Shown here piece by piece: positions 22,101-37,100 of a stretch of DNA of 64,000 nt. How positions within the stretch are numbered: position 1 is the stretch's first letter; the number at the start of each line of letters is the position of its first letter. The notes beneath the pieces were generated by a model. It saw only the letters and a list, made by a program, of their open reading frames with translations, ran no database searches and had not been told where the DNA came from. The stretch lies in the NCBI GenBank assembly GCA_963920705.1, contig OY987233.1, positions 7,740,001 to 7,804,000 of the forward strand, written 5' to 3'. Origin of the DNA: Odiellus spinosus (taxonomy: Eukaryota; Arthropoda; Arachnida; Opiliones; Phalangiidae). Made by a program: the position numbers and the translations under genes.

Positions 22101-25100
22101 TTTAGGATTGATCAAAAAAGGTCAGGGAAACTTCAGGATTGGTCAAAAAAAGGTCAGGGAAACTTCAGGATTGGTCAAAAAAGTCGGAAACTGCAGGATT
22201 GGTCAAAAAAAGGCCAGGGACTCTTCAGAATTGGTCTAAAAGCGGTCAGGGAAACCTCAGGGAGTTGGTAGAGGGGTGAAAAAGTTAAATTATTTTTGTA
22301 GATTGTTGGAAAAGGTCGGGGAAACTTAAGAGAATTTGTAGATTAATCAAGAAAATTGGAAAAATAGTATCACGGGAGAAAAATGGTAGATATTGCAGCC
22401 ATTTGATCATTGAAAATGATCTTAAATGTTCAGGAAAAACCTAGAGAATTCTGGGGGATTTAAAATCATTTTTAGCAACCTATTCTCATTCATAACTTAA
22501 CCTCTAAACTTTAAATAATAACAGTTTTATTTTTATTCATGTTTTTTCAGTCATGTTTTGGCGAAGGTGTTTTTGAGCTACGTTTGGCTTCCTTTGAGAA
22601 TTTCGACTATTCTCGCGACGCTATGGGTCAATGTTGCGATGGGAAATCGTGTGCCGGAAGTTGTAGGACATATTTCCGAGTATGTCTTCAACATTATCAA
22701 GCCGATATTGATCCCAATGGCGTCTGCACATTCGGTTCAAAGGTCACACCTATCATGGGCAATGATAGTCTCGTGGTCTTTCCTTTCAACAATAATTCGG
22801 ACTCGACTGGAATGTTCGAAAATCCCATGAAGTTCGAGTTTGAATTCACATGGACGGTAAGAATTGATTCAATTTTGTTTTTTTACACACTTTAAAGGGA
22901 AGGTGAAATGAAATTATTATAAAAAATTCATCCTCCCTTTGAACAAAGAAGAAATATTTCATAAATAATATAAATTATAAATTGTAGTTGAAATTAATAT
23001 AATTCAAATTATACTATAGTTAAAATTAATATAATTCAAATTATACTATAGTTAAAATTAATATAATTCAAATTATACTATAGTTAAAATTAATATAATT
23101 CAAATTATACTATAGTTAAAATTAATATAATTCAAATTATACTATAGTTAAAATTAATATAATTCAAATTATACTATAGTTAAAATTAATATAATTCAAA
23201 TTATACTATAGTTAAAATTAATATAATTCAAATTATACTATAGTTAAAATTAATATAATTCAAATTATCTTACAGTTAAAATTAATATAATTCAAATTAT
23301 CTTACAGTTAAAATTAATATAATTCAAATTATCTTACAGTTAAAATTAATATAATTCAAATTATCTTACAGTTAAAATTAATATAATTCAAATTATCTTA
23401 CAGTTAAAATTAATATAATTCAAATTATCTTACAGTTAAATATATTTAACTAGAACAAATGAAACCTAACAATTCCTTTTTCTTATTTTTTTCAGGGTAC
23501 ATTTTCCTTAATTATCGAAGCTTGGAATTCTAAAAACGACGATTCCACTTCACCTGGTAAGAATTAAAACATTTATTATCATTATTATTATCAAAAACCT
23601 TATATTTTATCCCTTAACCATTTTATCGGAGGTCGGTCTAACTATTAAAAAAAAAATAAGTGATTTTTTTTTAAAGATTGGTGGGAAAAAAATTCTTCTT
23701 GCTTAAATAAGGTAGATAATGTTTTTCTGGCTTTGATGGACCACTTAGCCCCGAGCTAAATGGGTGTGTGTATATGAAAATACCCTAGTAAACTTGTTTA
23801 CTTTAACTACCGGTGTTTATAACCAAACCCCCCACCCGATAGCCATAGCCCCCTCCCCCGAATATATTGGTTTTGTTATAGTATAACCTATAATTTTCAC
23901 AATTTATAATATCATAACGTCTAACTAGTTAAAGTAAGGCTGTTAAGTATTTTTCATTAATTCCAAATAGAAATTGAGTGGCATTTTCGGAAAGATCGTT
24001 AAAAAATTATTCAAAATATATATACATTTGTCATGGAACAAAATTACCATGACAGTAAAAATAGAAATTTTATAATCGCCATTTTCGAAATTTTTCATCT
24101 CGCGCGGTCTTTTTCGTAAAAGCACTTAATCCAGAAAGTCAACTACCTTTCGTACGGAAATTATCGTTAGTTTCGTCCCAGAAATAAAATCATAAAACAA
24201 ATTTTGAAGTAATTTAATAACAGCAAATCAAAAATTATTTCATTTATAATTCCGATAAAATATAATATTTTTATCATCGAAAATTTTAAATGTCTAACGT
24301 TATTAGATCTAAACTTATTAATCCTTAAAGTTTGATTTCGTATAATTTATTATTACATAAAAATTATTTTGCAAATAACTTCTAATTTCCATAATCTATA
24401 ACGTTAATATATCCTAAAAATTTGACAACCTCTAAAATCATAAATTTGGTTCTAATTATATAAATTAGACGTAAATTTGAATAAATTCTTTAAAGGCATG
24501 TATAAAAATAATTTATATCATATATTCAAACTCGATTTAGGTATTTTAAAGTTATTAAGAGTTTAATTCAAGGTCTTTATAAGACTTTCACATTTCCTCA
24601 GGATATTAGCTTTAGGGCAAACATTTAACTGCAGAATTTCGTGTTTAAACTTTGCTTTACACGCAATGAAGATGAGATAGGATTAATTCTGGTGTTTTTA
24701 TCTTTATTATATTTTCTTTAAATTATGCGAAAAACGTATTGAATTTATTTCTTTATTGCAAAATTATAAATCAAAACGTTCCAATGATAGTTTTTTTTCT
24801 TTAAATAATATCGTGTGAAATTTTTCTTACTATTTTACCTTGGGCTATTTAATTAAGTTTTAATTTATTCAAATTAATATTTTAATAATGTAAACATTCA
24901 TTTATGATATTTATTGTCGACTTAAAAACTTCGTCATGACGTCATGGCCTATTTTATAAGTTTGAAATTAATTTTTTGACAAAATAATTACCATAAACAT
25001 ATGACTTATTTGAATAATTTAAAATATGACAATTTTTGGTAGCTTTGTTAAAATTTAAATTCAACTTAAACTTAATTATGGAGTTATTTATATCATTTAG

Positions 25101-28100
25101 GATAGAAATATTACTAAGTCTAAACTTTCTATGCCCTAAATTTTCTAATATCGTGTGACTTTTTTATTATTTCAAGTTCTAAATTCATTCTTAGAAAACA
25201 TTACCAAAAATACTTAACTTATTACCAACACTTGGGACATATAATGGTTAAGAAATATATCTAGGGTTAGTTTGTCCCCTGACTAAAGATAAATTCTAAC
25301 CTTTAATACCTAAGGGACTTTATAGAAAACATTCTTAGAGTTTGAATAGAAAAAGGTTTGTGTCAGAAAAGGAGGAAAAAAGGGTTGGGTTTTCTTGGAT
25401 TTTCTATTTTTGACATGACTTGACCATAGATGGTTACACTAATGAGGGGTTGAAACTTTTTCAAACTGTATGATACCCATGTGACCCAGTTTTATGGCCT
25501 CAATGGTCATCACTCAAGAGCTGCCACTTTTTTTTGGTGGGAATCGTTTGAAAACCCTTTTAATCTTTCTTTCCCACACACATACTTCGCTCAATTATAG
25601 TAGCAGAGATGTTGTAGGCTATATTTAGAAGTGTCACTATGTTAACTTGACCATTCTTAATTTAGGCTTAGCGTAACTTCGAATTATTTTTAATTAGGCT
25701 AAACAAAATACTGATAATTTCATATATAATAATTTTTAGTTAGATTTAACTGATATTGACAAAGTTTTGTAGAAAAAAAAATTAATTAGGCTTAGCTAAA
25801 TTGGCGGGAATTTTTGAAATATCATCTAAATTTAGGCGTAGCTTTGAACTATTTTTAACTAGGCTTAACAAAATACTGACAGTTTTTATATATATATATA
25901 TGAAGTTTAGGCTTAGCTAGATTGGTTGGAATTTTAGAAATATGTTAACTTGACAACTCTAAATTTAGGCTTAGCGTAACTTTCAGTTATTTTTAATTGG
26001 GCTTAAAAAATATTGTTAATTTCATATTTATTTGATGCGTATAATTTAAATTTTTAGTTTAACGGATATTGACAGAAAGTTTTGAATTAGGCTTAACGAG
26101 ATTATTTGAGTTAGGGTTAGCGTTAAAAAAAAATGATATTAACCTCATTTTTCATTATGATTTCTCAACCTATGAGTCCAGCAATTATGTCCTTAACGAA
26201 ATTAATTGTTCTTTCCACCCACAATCGTTTAATTTTAATTAACTAATTTACGTTAATTAATTCTGGTTATTCTTAATATTTATATTATTATACACGTAAT
26301 AAAACCCTTAAACAAAAGAAAAATCTAAACAAGGGGTAGCCGACCTCATTTTTTTCTCGTGTACCCCATCTGTCGGATCATATCGGAAACGGATCTTAAT
26401 TCGATATTCTTCAATTCGAATCAGTCGTTATTTTCAAAGAACCAAAAGCTTAATTCACAGTTTATAACTATTCGTTTTGGAAGTTAGTTGTAGTATTAAT
26501 AATAATGCAAAAATTAAATTTATATTCCAAGCGTATCATACTTGTCGCCTCAAGGCCGAAAAATCTTAGCTAAGTTTTGTATTTTTTTTTATACTTCTCG
26601 CACGCGGTATTCAGGAAAACTCAAAAGAGGTATGGAGAAATGGATCTATTCTTAACTGGAGGCAGGGGGCACGACCATAAGACGTTAAGAGTACGGAAAA
26701 AATGGGGGGGTTAAGTTAAACAGGAGGGCAAGAAAAGCTGGTCCCGACCGTGAGAAAGTAGATGTGAAAATCGACTGCACAGTAGCCGACAGGCACTAGT
26801 TCCTTTCTTTAGTTTGAAGAAGAAAAAAAATATTTTTGGGGAAAAAAAAAAGGGCAGGATATCTCCAATAACATTATAAGGTGGGGCGAATTTTTAAAAG
26901 TAAGCTTAAAAATTTTCTTGTTGAAATTTTTATTACAAATTTTAAAATACATCACGATTTGAAATATTTATTTAAAACTTTAGTTTTTCGATATTATTAT
27001 TCGACAAATCATTTAATTACCATTAAATTAACAGGGATAAATTGTAAATTGGTTAATAATTAAGTTTGTGTATTTAATTTTCCGTATTTTTAATTGGCGT
27101 GTCTTCCATTTTAATTAAATTCATTTTAAATGATTTTATATAGCAGATCGTTAGATTACCATTAAATTAACACGGGTAAATTGTATGCTTGTTAATAATT
27201 ATCTATGTATGTTTAATTTTATCTTTTTTTAATTAATTTTCATTAATTTCAGTATTATTAAATTATAATTTTTTATATATTTTTTAATCAACATTCTTTT
27301 ACGATTGCGATTGAACTAAGGGGAATAAATTACGGCGTCGCTATAAAACTATTGTTTTTATTTAATATTCTTTTTTTTTAATCGGTGGCTTTGGCGCATC
27401 GTTAAGTTAGGCGTATCTACTATTGGTTTGAGAAATCAGTCATGCGTAATTCCGCTATGATGAATTTAGAAAGTTTTATACTTATCTCGTACGGGGTTAT
27501 TTTAACTTAAGAAGAGAGAGGGTCTATCATTTTCTAACCTTTGATTGGTTAATTCGATACTACGTCATCTTTTGACCCCCCACTATAGGGTGAAAGATCT
27601 GGAGGTCTATTGTTATAACAATTGAAATTATTTTTCCCCCTATTATAATGGTTTTTAAGATTTCGTTGGGTGCCTCTTTGGAATAATAAATTAGTAAATT
27701 CACTTTCTATAAGGAATTTATCAGTATGATAGAAGTAACATGTTAAGAATAAGTATTGAAGATAAATAAAATTTAATTTAAATTATTAATTAAAAGTAAT
27801 TTTAACTGTAAGCTCGATTAGACCTTTAAAATGATAAAAGTTACATCAAAATCGGTCCATAAGAAAGTTTACAATTTTTTTTATTTCTTCATGACGTCAA
27901 TTTTCTCCATCGTGACGTCATTATAATTTGTAACTTTTTTATTTATTGACCGATTTTGGTGCGATTGATCTCGTTTTAAAGCTCTAATTGAGTAGATTTC
28001 GAATTGGTAACGTAAACTACATTCATATTTCGTAAATTCTTAAAATTACACGCGATGTAATCAATAACCACTATTAATGGGGAAAATCAAACAATATATT

Positions 28101-31100
28101 TTTTCTTTATATAAATTAAGAAAAAATAAATTAAAGATGCCTCTTATCCTGTCGCGAATAGACACGAGGAAAACTTATATATCATAACGTATATTAATTT
28201 CCACGTTAAACATATCTTTCATAAAAAAAAAAATTCGGGTCCAATATTCACTCACGCGTATAAAATATTTCAAATATAACCCTCATATTTTTATCCACAC
28301 ACCCAAACCTCGTAAAATATATCATATATAAAACATATGTTATACTCCAAAATAAAAATTAGTTGAATTAAAACCGCTATTCAATCCTCCAATTCATTAG
28401 AGCGATTCCCATAGTCCCCATTTCCATTAAAATTGTTTGAGGTATCATAACCTAATTGTTTTTTTCAACCGTTCATCAGATTTTAAAGTGAGTCTGTCAC
28501 AGATTTTTTTTAAACTTCAAATGACATAGGAAAGATCGTTAAAAAATAATTTTTAGGAGAAAAAATATTTTATCGTATTTTAATATTCCCGCGATACTAC
28601 AGTTGATTCTCGCCTCCTTCTGGCACTAGTTATAAGGTCGCTTTCGCGCGGTCTTTTCGTAAAAGTACTTAATCTATAAAGTCAACTATCTTTTATATGA
28701 AAACTATACAAGATTAAACTACGTCATCAATTAATAAAAATCATATATTTTGTCATATTAATTAGTTACTAATGCTTCAATTAACCCAAAGATTAATTAA
28801 TCCATGGTGACAGTCTCACTTTAATTTAAAGTGTAACGAATGAACTTAATCCCAGACCCTATACAGCTTTAGTACCTATTGTCTCAATTGTAATGAATAA
28901 AATGTAACCTAATCCCACCATACTAAAACCGAATTCAATGAGTTCCACACATAAAAGTATCGTGTGATATTGATATCAAACGCGTGGTATCCTTATGTCA
29001 CGGATTTTTTGTCCCACGCGATGTTTTGCTAATTACGAGGCCGTGCGGTATTATTATATAGGTGACGAGGCAATATCAGTCAGTGGAGACAGGAGGGAAG
29101 AGAGGTTGGTAACATTTAGATTAGGGTCTCCACGAAAAACTAAACCGACAGCTGTTACGACTCTCATGCCCGCGAGTATTTAATATTCGTATAGTTATAG
29201 CCACAGCAGTTTACAACCTTGTTTTAGAGTAAAAACTTGCGTAAAGAACAAGTTTTACGTATGTTAAACTTAACCATAATCAAGATTGTAGACCATTATA
29301 TATAAGTGGGTTGGAAAGAAATCAGATAGTCAAATAAATATGGTATGGGTACTTGTTAATCTCTCTTCTACAATGGGGAGATGAAACTAAATAAAATCTT
29401 CCAATATCGATTAAATTTGAATCCGATTAAAATTCATTTTGGTTTTAATTTCAATTTTTTTCAATCACCTTCCCTTTATGTTAATTATAATATTAACATA
29501 TCTTAGGCCTAACTGTAACGATAGGGAAAGTTACCTTATACGAGACAGTTAAGTGATAAACGAAAATTAAAATTTCTTAGGTTGTTTCTTGGAAGGGGAA
29601 AAAAAGGCTTGGGTTATGTTTAAATTTTCTTCTCGCCTCGGGCATTGAAAATTACTAGCACTTGGTAACAGCTGCTTCAGCTGTTTAAATCGTGCCATTT
29701 TTTTTTTTTAAACAAAATTAATATATGAAACTTTTTCATTACCATACCTTCGCTATGGTCGATTTTTTTTCGGGGGTATATCTTAAGACCGGAGTAATTT
29801 TCGTGTTTCGGACAGTTCAGGATTGATTTTTTTGGTATATGGCATCGTTAATTCTACAATTTTTCATACCCTTAGTAAAGATATTTAAAGAGGAACTTGA
29901 TGGGTATCGTCTCACGAATTTAAACTCGCAATCATTTGCCTAACATATTTGAATCTCTGGTTTAAATTAACGAAACAAATAATAGTTCTTTTTCAGTTGT
30001 AAAACAAACTAGTTTTTGTTTAATATCTACACCTTTTTATAAAATAAGTTAATTTTTTTCAAATTTTAGCAAAAATTATATATTTTAATAACAATGTATT
30101 AAAACCTATCTTTTCTTTCTTTACTTAGGTCCTAACGCGTCATTAATTTATCGTCTGGCGACTCCTCGCTGGTTGGACGTTGGTCCCAACTGGACGGAGC
30201 AAGTCAACAAGACTGAGAAAGTTTCCATCAAATACGCTTTCAGAGTTCTGTGTCAACCGAATTACTTCGGGAAAGGTTGCGCCAAACTGTGTCGTCCCAG
30301 GGACGATAAATTCGGTCATTATACTTGCAGCGCTGAGGGCAAAACCGAATGTCTCCCTGGTTGGAGCGGCGAATATTGCACCAAAGGTAATTATTGACTG
30401 TTTTTTATTACCATGCACTGAATACAAAGGTTATATGAAAGCGTTATATCATAAGTAATTGCGTTTAAAGTGTAACAGTACTTTTACAACATAACATTTA
30501 AAATTAAACGGTGATGAAATTTAATTTTACGAGATAACGGTTTTAAAACCGTTAAAAATTCGTTATTGATAATTAAATTTTATAGTTCCATTCATGAGGT
30601 CAGACAATCTTTGACCTAATGGCCCTACCCTGAGTTCTAAATATAACCTCCCCCCTCCTAGTATCCCCAAATTTCACATCACCGGGCCCAATTTTTTTTT
30701 ATTATTCGAAACCCCCTTATTCAAAAACCCTCCTATATTAGAACCCCCGAATATAGAAACCCACTCCGCATCGGGAGCAGCTGTTCCGGGCACAAAATGG
30801 GTATCACAATGAACTATCAGAGTTGTAAAATAAGGGGGGGTTCGGTGGATTCCCGGAGCTGGTTGTTGCCCCATAGAATAGGGCAGGATATCTTGGCTTT
30901 AGCTCGCGCTGAAGCAGCCCCGAGGATTCGGAAATAGGGGGTCTATATCTTGGTCGTTCGCTCTCTGGCTCGCGCTGTCCAGGGGTAGCGAGCCTCACGT
31001 TCTAACAGCTGTAGTTATATTACTCGCTCGTGGCCTCTCCTCGTGGTAGTGTGGGAAAATGTTGAGATGGTTTTTTTCTTTTCCCCTCTGGCGCGGAAGT

Positions 31101-34100
31101 AAGATTCCCGGTTTCCACCATGCATTTAAAAGTCTCATACATGGTCTATATGTTCGCCTAAGGTCTAATTTTGGTCTACATCTTATATTTACTACTTAGT
31201 TTCAGAATGAAAATATAGTAACTTCAATTTGGTTTTTAATAAACATTTTTTTTTTAGAAAATTACAAATTTTTATGTTAGATAATAAACTAATTATAAAA
31301 GATTGTTAGAAATTAATTAATGAGACATAATTACTTCATATTAACGACGCTGATACGTCATGGTTAAGAAATAAAATGAAAAATAAAATTATTAATTTTT
31401 AGTCGATAATTTAAGTAACTTTAGGTTAGATAATAGTTCAAATAAACTTTAATTATTTTAATGATTATAAATTAACTATACTGTTAATTACTTCATATTT
31501 AAAAGGCTGTTACTCGATAATTAACCATTAAATTAACTTTTATTTAATAAACTGGTTTTTAACCATGAAGTAACAGTTTAATTTTGAATAATAACGAACA
31601 TGTAGACTAACCTCCAATCAAAATATTATATAGCAACATTTAATCATCATACCCTTCAGTAATAATTAATTTACTACTTAAAATCTCCCAAACAAATTAC
31701 AAAACTTTTTAAAAACATTTAAAAATTTTATTTATAAACCTAATATCTGTAGTTACTATCTTCTAACTCGAAAGAAATGCATTAAAAAGAACTAGATTAT
31801 AGTAAAACGTATGGTCTTCGGAAAGCTCCAACGTCCGGGGGAAAAAAATTGACCCATCTGGGTAAAAATGGTCTGTTAAAGCCGCTTGCTTGTGTATAGT
31901 AAACATAACATAAGGAAAACGTGGGTCTCTTTAAAAACTCCCCTACTCCCTACCCCCTCAAAGTTTTGAAACCATTCCGTCTTTGGCTAGCTCTTTTTGC
32001 AAGGGCAATCGAACCACGAGGGATTTTTAAAAGAATTTCTCTAAATTTCTAATCGACCTGAATTTTTCTATTTCCTTTACTTGGGATTTCAAAACATTAT
32101 ATTGACATTGATGTTTTAATTTTTCGTAACGTCTTTTTTGCGAAAATTATATTTCCTGAAATGTTTGTTTAAATATTTTAAAAAGGCCTTCTAAAATATT
32201 TCTTGAATTAATTTGAATTTTGTTTGTTTCTTTTTTTTTTAGTTATATGCGCTCCTGGATGTCATCAACAACACGGTACCTGCAATAAGCCAAACGAATG
32301 CATGTAAGTGTTTAAAAAATATAGTTGTTTTATGTTTTTACTAACACACACCTTTATATTTTAAATTAAGGTTACAATTGTAAATGTTTTGTACATTATT
32401 ACGTAATTATTTTATTATTCCTTTGTCTTCCTATTTTTCAATGCCTTCCTACATTTCCTATAATTTTAGTGTTATTTCGTCTATATTTTCTACGATTTTA
32501 GTGTTATTACTCTATTTTCCTATAATTTTAGCTCCATTTCTATATATTTTCCTATAATTTTAGCTCCATTTCTATATATTTTCCTATAATTTTAGCTCCA
32601 TTTCTATATATTTTCCTATAATTTTAGCTCCATTTCTATATATTTTCCTATAATTTAGTGATATTTCTATATATTTTCCTATAACTTTAGTGTCATTTCA
32701 ATATATTTTCCTATCATTTTAGCGCCATTTCTATATATTTTCCTATCATTTTAGCGCCATTTCTATATATTTTCCTATAACTTTAATGAACATAATATTA
32801 TTTCTCCTTTTTTTCCTATAATTCGCCTTTAGATTTCCTATTTTCCTATAAAGAATTAAGGGATTTCCTTAATCACCTTGTGTTTAACCCCATTCGATTT
32901 AGATTTTAATCCTACAAATGATTTATATTAATAAATATATAGGTTTTTCGTACAAATGTGTCATAAAATTAAACTTACCTTTTGTCCATTCTTTTTTGTT
33001 TTGTCAGTTGTAGAACTGGTTGGCAAGGACATCGTTGTGACGAATGTATACGATACCCTGGATGTCAACACGGAACTTGCAACCAACCTTGGCAATGTAC
33101 GTGCGACGAAGGATGGGGTGGTCTCTTTTGTAACCAAGGTAGGCGCCCGAAATTTTATTTTAAAAAAACAAAAAACCAAAACTCCTACTTAATTTTCTCT
33201 ACATAGAAATTTTTAATTATAATACAAAGATTAAAAATTAAACTTAACACCCACAGATTAACCGCAAAGATTTAATCATTTCTGTTCTGTTTCCTTTTTT
33301 AATTTTATTAGATCTCAACTACTGTACCAATCATAAACCGTGCAAGAATGGAGGTACTTGTACTAATACTGGTCAAGGATCATATACTTGCGCTTGTCCT
33401 GATGGTTTTTCGGGAACCAATTGCGATGTTAGGCAAGATCCTTGCGCAACACATCTTCCTATTTGCAATAATTTTGGAACTTGCGTCGTAAGTACAATTC
33501 ATTTAATTTCTTTAAAATGCGATTGTAATTATTTGTTAGAGTTGAAACCAATTTTAAAGTTTTTCTTAGATTGATTAAAAAAATTAAGTTCTTATTTTAA
33601 AATTAATTTTGAAATTGACGCTTTGTTTAGTTCTTGACACATAAATTAATTTCCAGAATTTAAATTACTAAAATATCGGCCTTAAAACTGTAGAAATATT
33701 ATTTAATTCATATTTAAAATAAATTAAAAAAAAATCTTCTAATTAGTATTCAATTCTATAGTTAATTAGAAATTAATAATTACGTAGATAACTACTTATC
33801 ATCATAAATATATTCTCCTATTTAATAAATGGGATAGTTAATTTTTTATTACCTAGAATATAACCAGCCGCTACGTCTGGTTAGGTTAAGAGGGAGAAAT
33901 TCGTTTTTTTTTTTTTTATTATCTTTTAACATTTGTTAATTATATTTTTTTGCCTCTTTTTTTGGGGTTGTTTTTTATTTCCGAACAGAGCTCTGGTTCA
34001 AACGTTTCTTGCATCTGCTTGCCCGGTTACTCTGGATCCCTCTGTGAAACCAAAATCTTGAGTTCGGCTTGTTTATCGTCGCCTTGCGCCAATGGGGGCA

Positions 34101-37100
34101 CCTGCATTCCTGCTCCTTACCAAGAGGGACAAGATGAAAAGTTCTCTTGCATCTGCCCAGACGAATTCGAAGGTGACGCCTGCCAGAGACAGAAGGACGT
34201 TTGCAAACCCACACCTTGCCAGAATGGTTAGTTTATTATCTTTTCAAATACCACTGTCAACTTATTCTGTCGTCGTTACGTATCTATTATCTATACTTAT
34301 TGCAATTTCCGCGTCATTTTAAAATTGCATTAGTTAGAAATGAATTTATCAGTGAAATTTGTGACCAAAGAAATAATAATGAAGACTTGATAAAGATTAT
34401 TATTATATGGATTAGGAATGTAAATTATGTTTCAAACACCCGCGAAAGATTTCTATGTTAATTAAGGTTTATACAGGACCTTGAAATATCACGCAAAATT
34501 CCTTGGAGAACCTGGAAATATCAGTGAAATTGGTTTTCCAAATGTTATATGAACCCTGCAGTTGATAAAATTTATTTTTTAGCATGCTAAGCCTAATTTA
34601 ACTTTCTACAGATGAAAATTCAATATACATAGCTAATCATAGTTTCTTAGATAGGAATTAGGCTGTAAATTAACAAAAGCGTTGAATTATAATTAGTATT
34701 TTTTAATTTCCCGATTAGAATAATAAAATACATTCATTATCCCTTGAATATCAGCTAAAGAAAAGACCAAAAACCAAGAAAAACTATCTTTTATATTAAA
34801 TTTAGTGATAGATTTTAAATAAACACCCCTATGGTTTAAAAACTTTCCAACTGTCTGATGTTAGAGCTAGGTTGGAAAGCAACGTGTGCTCTAAACGAGG
34901 ATTCAGAATCTCTGAAATTAGCATTTAAATCCCAAAAACTGCTTTAAAATCTCCTATTAGTGTTCAACCAAAAGGTTTTTTAAGTTTTAGACCATGGATT
35001 ATCAATAACTTGTTAATAACTTATAACAATTTAAACATACCTGTACTTGATTTACAATTATAAAATAATTTTTTTCCGGTTTTATCGTGACCATGGTAAT
35101 ATTATAATCGAGTTTAAATTTTCATATTTTATTTTGTGGCCAAAAATCCTTTCAAATTTCTAAATCGTTCTATTTTTTTTTTTTTTTTTTGGAGTTTCGT
35201 GAGGTCAATAATCCCTTTGTCTGGACAAGCTAAAATTGACCTCTCTCTTTCTCTATCTCTCTGGCAATTGGGTGGGGCGATTTCCTCCTATAATTTTTGA
35301 TTCTGGGGTGTGGGTACTTTTAAAACTCTCTCAGACGGTCTAAATTGGGTCTCCATCGTTTTTTTAAAAACGTTTTTTGTCACACCTCGCGTGCTTTCGT
35401 GAATAACCACCCTAAAATCAATCAACCTTAATTGATGTTAGAATATTTTAGACGTTCGATTTCAATATGGTATGAAACTACTACACGGCGGGGGGTATCG
35501 TACGAAAATATTACACGGGGTATGGTATAAAAACTACTAAAGCGGGGGTATGGTATTGAAACTACTACATGGGAAGTATGGTATTGAAACTACTAAAGCG
35601 GGGGCTATGGTATGAAACTACTACACGGGGGTATGTTAAGAAGTTAAATTTCTTAAAAATGTTCGAATTAAAATTTTGGCAAGTTGGTGGTACTAACCCT
35701 TTAAGTTTGATAGAAAACCATTTTAAAATAATTCCAGAGTAGAAAAGAAAAGTCATTCCACAGTTTCCGCCCCAAAATTTCTTTTTCTAAACATGAAGGG
35801 GGAGGAATTTTAATATCAGTTGGAAATGAACGCCACCTATTGTTGGAAGATTGCCAGACAATTTTATTCTAAAACTTCCTTCAGTAGAAAAAAATAAAAG
35901 GAGATGCCAAAACCAAAGAGTGGCCCAGAGAAAAATCGATTCACAAACTCTAGAGAGAGAAAGAGAGATAGAAATTGAATGAAAAAAAAATTGGTCAAAA
36001 GTCTGTGTGAGGATTAGATAAATACCGTTTTAAGCCCCTTCTTCTAATTCTCTAAAAATAATTTTCTTCCCCGTCTATGTATTTATATATTAAGCTTCTT
36101 AACAAAGAAACCCATTATCCATTCGACCTCAATTATCGCTTTCAAAATATGATTTCATTCACATAAGTTAAATGCATTAAATATGAAGTTTGTCTGTGGC
36201 ATGAAAGTTATGTAGACGTAATGTTTCAAACACTCAAAAGGCAAATACCCTATTTTTAGAATTAAAACTACTAAATATAGTATTAAAACTACTAAATATA
36301 GTATTAAAACTACTAAATATAGTATTAAAACTACTAAATATAGTATTAAAACTACTAAATATAGTATTAAAACTACCCAATATAGTATTAAAACTACCCA
36401 ATATAGTATTAAAACTACCCAATATAGTTTGAAAACTACCAAATATAGTAAGCAAATTAACGAAAATTTGTATGCAAACTACCAAACATTAAATTACAGC
36501 ATGAGCGGTATTGAATACTACTAAAAATTGTTGGAATTAAAAATACCTAGAAACTGTTTATTGATTAATAAAGATACCATCCTATCGTATTTTGGTGGTA
36601 GTTTTCATACTAATCAAAACTACCACCAACCAAAATACTCCATAGTTTACTTACAGAATGCCCAAATCAATTTAGCGTACACAATAAAGTATATATGCCC
36701 ACATACGAAGGAAATATGATTTACTAGCTAAATCACTTAGACGTAATTTTATCTTAAAGTTAATATTTTTGACATATTATTTTAATTTATATATGAAAAG
36801 CAACCCTCCCATGGATGAAAAGGGTTTTTTTGGTCGTTCTTGCGCTGATTTTTGTGGGATGATTAATATCCTTAATCCTTTATTTATTTATTACTTAGGG
36901 ATAAACGTCTTGAAACTTATTTTTAGGCCCTTTTTGCGCGGTGGTAATGTTTATCGATTTATCAACTCGCTCCCAAAAACCTTCTCTCTCTCTCTCTCTC
37001 TCGAAAGATAGATATAATAGAGAGAAATGTTTAAAAAAGTGTCAAGGCGGATAGTTCATTTTTCCCCTTAAAGATGGATTGCCCAGAGCTGTTCTTTATA

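Larger units (their letters stand above)
23557..30128 (+). other. Delta intron 3 (6.6 kb, the largest)
   Basis: GTAAG ... TACTTAG. Holds family A copies A6 and A7, a set of TTAGGCTTAG repeats at about 25655-26110, a KTTCYCACR CSL-type match at 25570-25578, and three TGACGTCA octamers (24937, 27892, 27913), two of them inside a hairpin. Frames at 26881-27063 and 28995-29183 have no domains. Confidence 0.85.

Noticed and set aside
32961-33206. Alternative frames over Delta exon 6
   Set aside because: Shadows of the EGF-coding frame, which alone has the cysteine pattern and correct phases.
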